From DAOTVS01 sp034436375 (GTDB taxonomy: Bacteria; Chloroflexota; Anaerolineae; SpSt-313): 9,027 bases of DNA. The DNA is taken from contig DAOTVS010000353.1 of NCBI GenBank assembly GCA_034436375.1, forward strand, positions 1-9,027, read 5' to 3'. The notes below the pieces were generated by a model, which did no database searches, was not told where the DNA came from, and worked only from the letters and a program-made list of their open reading frames with translations. Position 1 is the first letter of the stretch. Each line of letters opens with the position of its first letter. Below are positions 6,289 through 9,027 of this stretch, piece after piece. Both the position numbers and the translations under genes were made by a program.

Positions 6289-6316
6289 TTGACCGCCATC
6301 AAGGCCAGGGTATACT
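6289..6316 (+). promoter_or_regulatory. Sigma-70-type promoter for the rhamnosidase
   Basis: TTGACC (6289-6294, five of six), a 16-base spacer and TATACT (6311-6316, five of six). Transcription would begin near 6323 and give an 87-base leader. A small dyad GTAT-ACTGA-ATAC (6310-6322) overlaps the -10 and could be a repressor site, but four-base arms are weak evidence. Confidence 0.72.
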
Positions 6317-6396
6317 GAATACACGCACACTCATGATCCTGACCACTTGGCCGGCATTGGTGTGGGCCGCCGGAGCCCTCTGTTCAGGGCATCTAC

Positions 6397-6404
6397 AAGG
6401 AGGT
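6397..6404 (+). promoter_or_regulatory. Ribosome binding site of the rhamnosidase
   Basis: AAGGAGGT, an eight-base match to the 16S rRNA 3' end, 5 bases before ATG 6410. It settles the start and predicts efficient translation. Confidence 0.88.
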
Positions 6405-6409
6405 AGGAG

Positions 6410-9027
6410 ATGGCTGCTGAAATGCCCCCAGCGCAAGTCTGCCCGCAGCGGCTGCGTTGCGAATACCACGTGAATCCCCTCGGCATCGACGTCCTGACCC
6501 CGCGTCTCTCCTGGCAGTTGAGCGCCTCTGGCCGCGGCGTGGCGCAGACGGCCTGCCAGATTCAGGTCGCCGCGAGTCCTGCCGGCCTGGAGGGCGGCCG
6601 GGACCTGCTTTGGGACACGGGCAAGGTTGCGACAGCAGAGTCCCTCCACCACACCTACCGGGGGCCTGCCCTGCGCTCTGGGCAGCGCTGCTTCTGGCGG
6701 GTGCGCGTGTGGGACCAGGACGGCCAACCCACGCCCTGGAGCGAGGCGGCCTGGTGGGAGATGGGGCTGCTCAGCGCAGGCGACTGGCGCGCCCGGTGGA
6801 TCGAGCCCCCCTGGGACGAAGATCCCCAGGTGATGCAGCCCTGCCCCTATCTGCGAACTGCTTTCACCCTCCGCGGCCCGGTCGCGGCGGCGCGGGCCTA
6901 TGTCACCAGCCACGGCCTGTACGAGATGACTCTGAACGGCCTGCCGGTCACCGAGGATATCTTTACCCCCGGCTTTACCGCCTATCACAAGCGGCTGCAG
7001 TACCAGACCTATGATGTAGCGGCGCTCTTACGCCCGGGCGAGAACGCGCTGGGCGTCATCCTCGGCGACGGCTGGTGGCGCGGCAAGGTGGGCGTATTCT
7101 CGGTGCGCAATGCCTATGGCGCGCGGTTGGCCCTGCTGCTGCAGCTGCGCATCCTCTACGAAGACGGCTCTGAGCAGTGGGTGACGACCGGTGAGGGCTG
7201 GCGGGCGACGACCGGGCCGATCCTGCGATCCGACCTGAAGGACGGCGAGGTCTATGATGCTCGGCGTGAGATGCCCGGCTGGGATGCGCCTGGCTTTGAC
7301 GACAGTGACTGGCAGGCCGTGCGCATTGCCGACTATGGCGTGCAGAACCTGGTCGCGCCGGCCGGGGTGCCCGTGCGCCGCCACGAGGAGTTCCGCCCGG
7401 TGCGGATCATCCATACCCCTGCTGGCGAGACGGTCGTCGATATGGGCCAGAATTTCGCCGGGCGCGTGCGCCTGCGCGTGCGCGGGCCGGCGGGCACGAC
7501 CATCATCCTGCAACACGGCGAGACGCTGGACAAAGCCGGCAACTTTACCATGAAGAACCTCGAGTTCGGCCAGAGTGGCGCCCCGCAGCAAAAAGTGACC
7601 TACACCCTCAAGGGCGAGGGTGAGGAGGTCTACGAGCCGCGCTTTACCTTCCACGGCTTTCGCTACGTGCGCGTCGAGGGTTTCCCCGGCGAGCCCGGGC
7701 CCGACAACTTTACCGGCATCGCCATCTACTCCGATATGGTGCGCACCGGTGACTTTGACTGTTCCGACCCGTTGATCAACCAACTGCAGAGCAACATCGT
7801 CTGGAGCCAGAAGAGCAACTTTTTGGATATCCCCACCGATTGCCCGCAACGTGAGCGGGCCGGCTGGACGGGCGATGCCCAGATCTTTGCCCGCACCGGC
7901 TCCTTCATTATGGATACGGCGGCCTTCTTCACCAAGTGGCTGCAGGACCTGGCCGTCGAGCAGCACCCCGATGGGATGGTGACCAACCTGGTGCCCGATG
8001 CCTTTGCCAAGGCCGGCGGGTTCGCCGCCCGGCTGGAGGGCTCGTCGGGCTGGGGCGATGCCGCCCTGATTGTCCCCTGGACGATGTACCTCTGCTTTGC
8101 GGACCGGCGCATCCTGGAGCGCCAATACCCCAGCATGAAGGCCTGGGTGGATTATGAGGCCCGCCAGGCTGCCCACGTCCATTGGGTGCGCCGCCTCGAG
8201 CCGTCGTACTGGCTGAGCGCAGGCCGGCGCGCGCGCCAGCGCTACATCTGGGACACGAAATACCAGTGGGGTGAGTGGCTGGAGCCGGGCACCAACTGGC
8301 TGACGCAGGGGTTGGGCATGTTCTGGCGCATGGCTTTCGGCGACCCGCCGGTAGCCACCGCCTACCTGGCCTTCTCCAGCGGCCTGCTGGCGCGGATCGC
8401 GCGGCTCCTGAATATGGAGGAGGATGCCCGACGCTACCAGACCCTGCACGAGCAGGTCAAGGCGGCCTGGGTGGCTGAGTTTGTCGCCGCGGATGGGCGC
8501 ATCCGGCCCGATAAGCAGGCCTCCTATGTGCGGGCGCTGGCCCTCGATCTGCTGCCCGAGGCGCTGCGGCCGCTGGCGGCGCAGCGGCTGGTCGATCTGG
8601 TGCGCCGCAACGGCAACCACCTCGGCACCGGCTTTTTGACCACGACCTATCTGTGCCATGTCCTCAGCCGCTACGGCTACCTGGATGTGGCCTATGACCT
8701 GCTCAATCAGAAGACGATCCCTTCCTGGCTCTACCCCATTACCAAGGGCGCCACGAGCATCTGGGAGAGCTGGGACGGCATCAAGCCCGATGGCTCGGTC
8801 TTTGCCTCGCTCAACCACTACTCCTATGGGGCCGTCGGCAGCTGGCTCTATCAGGTCGTTGCCGACATCGAGCTCGACCCGGAAGCGCCCGGCTACCAGC
8901 ACTTGTACATCCAGCCGCAGCCGGGCGGGGGCTTGAGCCGGGCGGGCGCGACGTACGAGTCGGTATACGGGCGGATCGCCTCCGTCTGGGAGCGCGCGGG
9001 GGGCCGCATGCGGCTGGAGGTCACCAT
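6410..9027 (+). CDS. Alpha-L-rhamnosidase, GH78 (3' end beyond window)
   Basis: 872 residues are visible with no stop before the window ends; GH78 proteins are commonly around 900, so little is missing. Domains in order: Ig-like N domain (about 10-120), carbohydrate-binding-like domain (about 147-310, with NGLPV and LGDGWWRG; PF08531), beta domain (about 328-425, VVDMGQNFAGRVRL and HGFRYVRVEG; PF05592), six-hairpin catalytic barrel (about 447-785; PF17389), and the start of the C-terminal beta domain (from about 823; PF17390). Catalytic region: D477, E482 and D489 in DCPQRERAGWTGDA; the probable general base is E786 in SIWESWDG; SLNHYSYG follows. The first motif is one residue shorter than the common DCPQRDERLGWTGD form. 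No signal peptide is visible, so it should act in the cytoplasm on imported rhamnosides, releasing L-rhamnose from glycans or plant glycosides. It has its own promoter; downstream neighbours are not visible. Confidence 0.95.
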   Translation, partial: MAAEMPPAQVCPQRLRCEYHVNPLGIDVLTPRLSWQLSASGRGVAQTACQIQVAASPAGLEGGRDLLWDTGKVATAESLHHTYRGPALRSGQRCFWRVRVWDQDGQPTPWSEAAWWEMGLLSAGDWRARWIEPPWDEDPQVMQPCPYLRTAFTLRGPVAAARAYVTSHGLYEMTLNGLPVTEDIFTPGFTAYHKRLQYQTYDVAALLRPGENALGVILGDGWWRGKVGVFSVRNAYGARLALLLQLRILYEDGSEQWVTTGEGWRATTGPILRSDLKDGEVYDARREMPGWDAPGFDDSDWQAVRIADYGVQNLVAPAGVPVRRHEEFRPVRIIHTPAGETVVDMGQNFAGRVRLRVRGPAGTTIILQHGETLDKAGNFTMKNLEFGQSGAPQQKVTYTLKGEGEEVYEPRFTFHGFRYVRVEGFPGEPGPDNFTGIAIYSDMVRTGDFDCSDPLINQLQSNIVWSQKSNFLDIPTDCPQRERAGWTGDAQIFARTGSFIMDTAAFFTKWLQDLAVEQHPDGMVTNLVPDAFAKAGGFAARLEGSSGWGDAALIVPWTMYLCFADRRILERQYPSMKAWVDYEARQAAHVHWVRRLEPSYWLSAGRRARQRYIWDTKYQWGEWLEPGTNWLTQGLGMFWRMAFGDPPVATAYLAFSSGLLARIARLLNMEEDARRYQTLHEQVKAAWVAEFVAADGRIRPDKQASYVRALALDLLPEALRPLAAQRLVDLVRRNGNHLGTGFLTTTYLCHVLSRYGYLDVAYDLLNQKTIPSWLYPITKGATSIWESWDGIKPDGSVFASLNHYSYGAVGSWLYQVVADIELDPEAPGYQHLYIQPQPGGGLSRAGATYESVYGRIASVWERAGGRMRLEVT

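Noticed and set aside
5853..6330. Overlapping minus-strand frames of about 100 codons as a transposase relic
   Set aside because: Neither translation has a DDE or other transposase motif, and no terminal inverted repeats or target duplications are visible; not supported.
6299..6988. Minus-strand open frame of 229 codons
   Set aside because: It covers the rhamnosidase promoter, ribosome binding site and N-terminal domain on the opposite strand, with no recognisable domain.
7028..8902. Minus-strand open frame of 624 codons
   Set aside because: It lies wholly opposite the GH78 gene, which has clear domains and catalytic motifs. Its Arg/Gly/Ala/His-rich translation is typical of a high-GC antisense shadow.

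Overview
The window is high-GC bacterial DNA with compact genes on both strands. It contains no rRNA, tRNA, CRISPR array or intact mobile element that I can recognise. The gene mix suggests a chromosomal segment from a Chloroflexota-like (Anaerolineae/Caldilineae-type) bacterium: an OpgC-type membrane acyltransferase fused to an esterase, a stand-alone FabF, a DsrE protein next to a solute-binding-like protein, and a cytoplasmic GH78 rhamnosidase. This taxonomic placement is inference only.

Layout. (1) Bases 1-26 are a perfect inverted repeat at the window edge. (2) Minus strand, 94 to about 2250: a fusion protein with an N-terminal OpgC-like polytopic membrane domain, an Ala/Pro/Thr-rich linker and a C-terminal Ser-Asp-His esterase. 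Its conserved N-terminus continues upstream of the nearest ordinary start codon and is best served by an ATA codon behind a Shine-Dalgarno site. (3) 2263-2717: a divergent control region with a good promoter facing each way. (4) Plus strand, 2718-3956: a beta-ketoacyl-ACP synthase II (FabF) whose catalytic residues fall at the E. coli FabF positions when the GTG at 2718 is used. (5) Minus strand, 5777 down to 3983: a three-gene set reading SnoaL-like protein, then DsrE-family protein, then a signal-less periplasmic-binding-protein fold. The last two genes overlap by 14 bases. FabF and the last gene of this set converge with only 26 bases between them. (6) 5820-6288: an intergenic stretch in which I recognise no gene. 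(7) Plus strand, 6410 to the window end: a GH78 alpha-L-rhamnosidase with a strong promoter and a near-perfect ribosome binding site, cut off by the window edge near its C-terminus.

How the genes may work together. The DsrE and solute-binding-like genes are almost certainly co-translated. With no signal peptide and no ABC permease or ATPase nearby, the pair looks like a cytoplasmic sulfur-relay or anion-binding unit rather than a transporter. The OpgC-esterase fusion would place an acyl transferase in the membrane and an acyl hydrolase or transferase outside it on one polypeptide, so it may add, exchange or remove acyl groups on an exported glycan. FabF is divergent from it, but a shared pathway is not shown. 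The rhamnosidase is a separate transcription unit for breakdown of rhamnose-containing glycosides.

The most unusual points are the fusion protein with its apparent ATA start, the signal-less binding protein coupled to DsrE, and a long hairpin abutting the ribosome binding site of the SnoaL-like gene.
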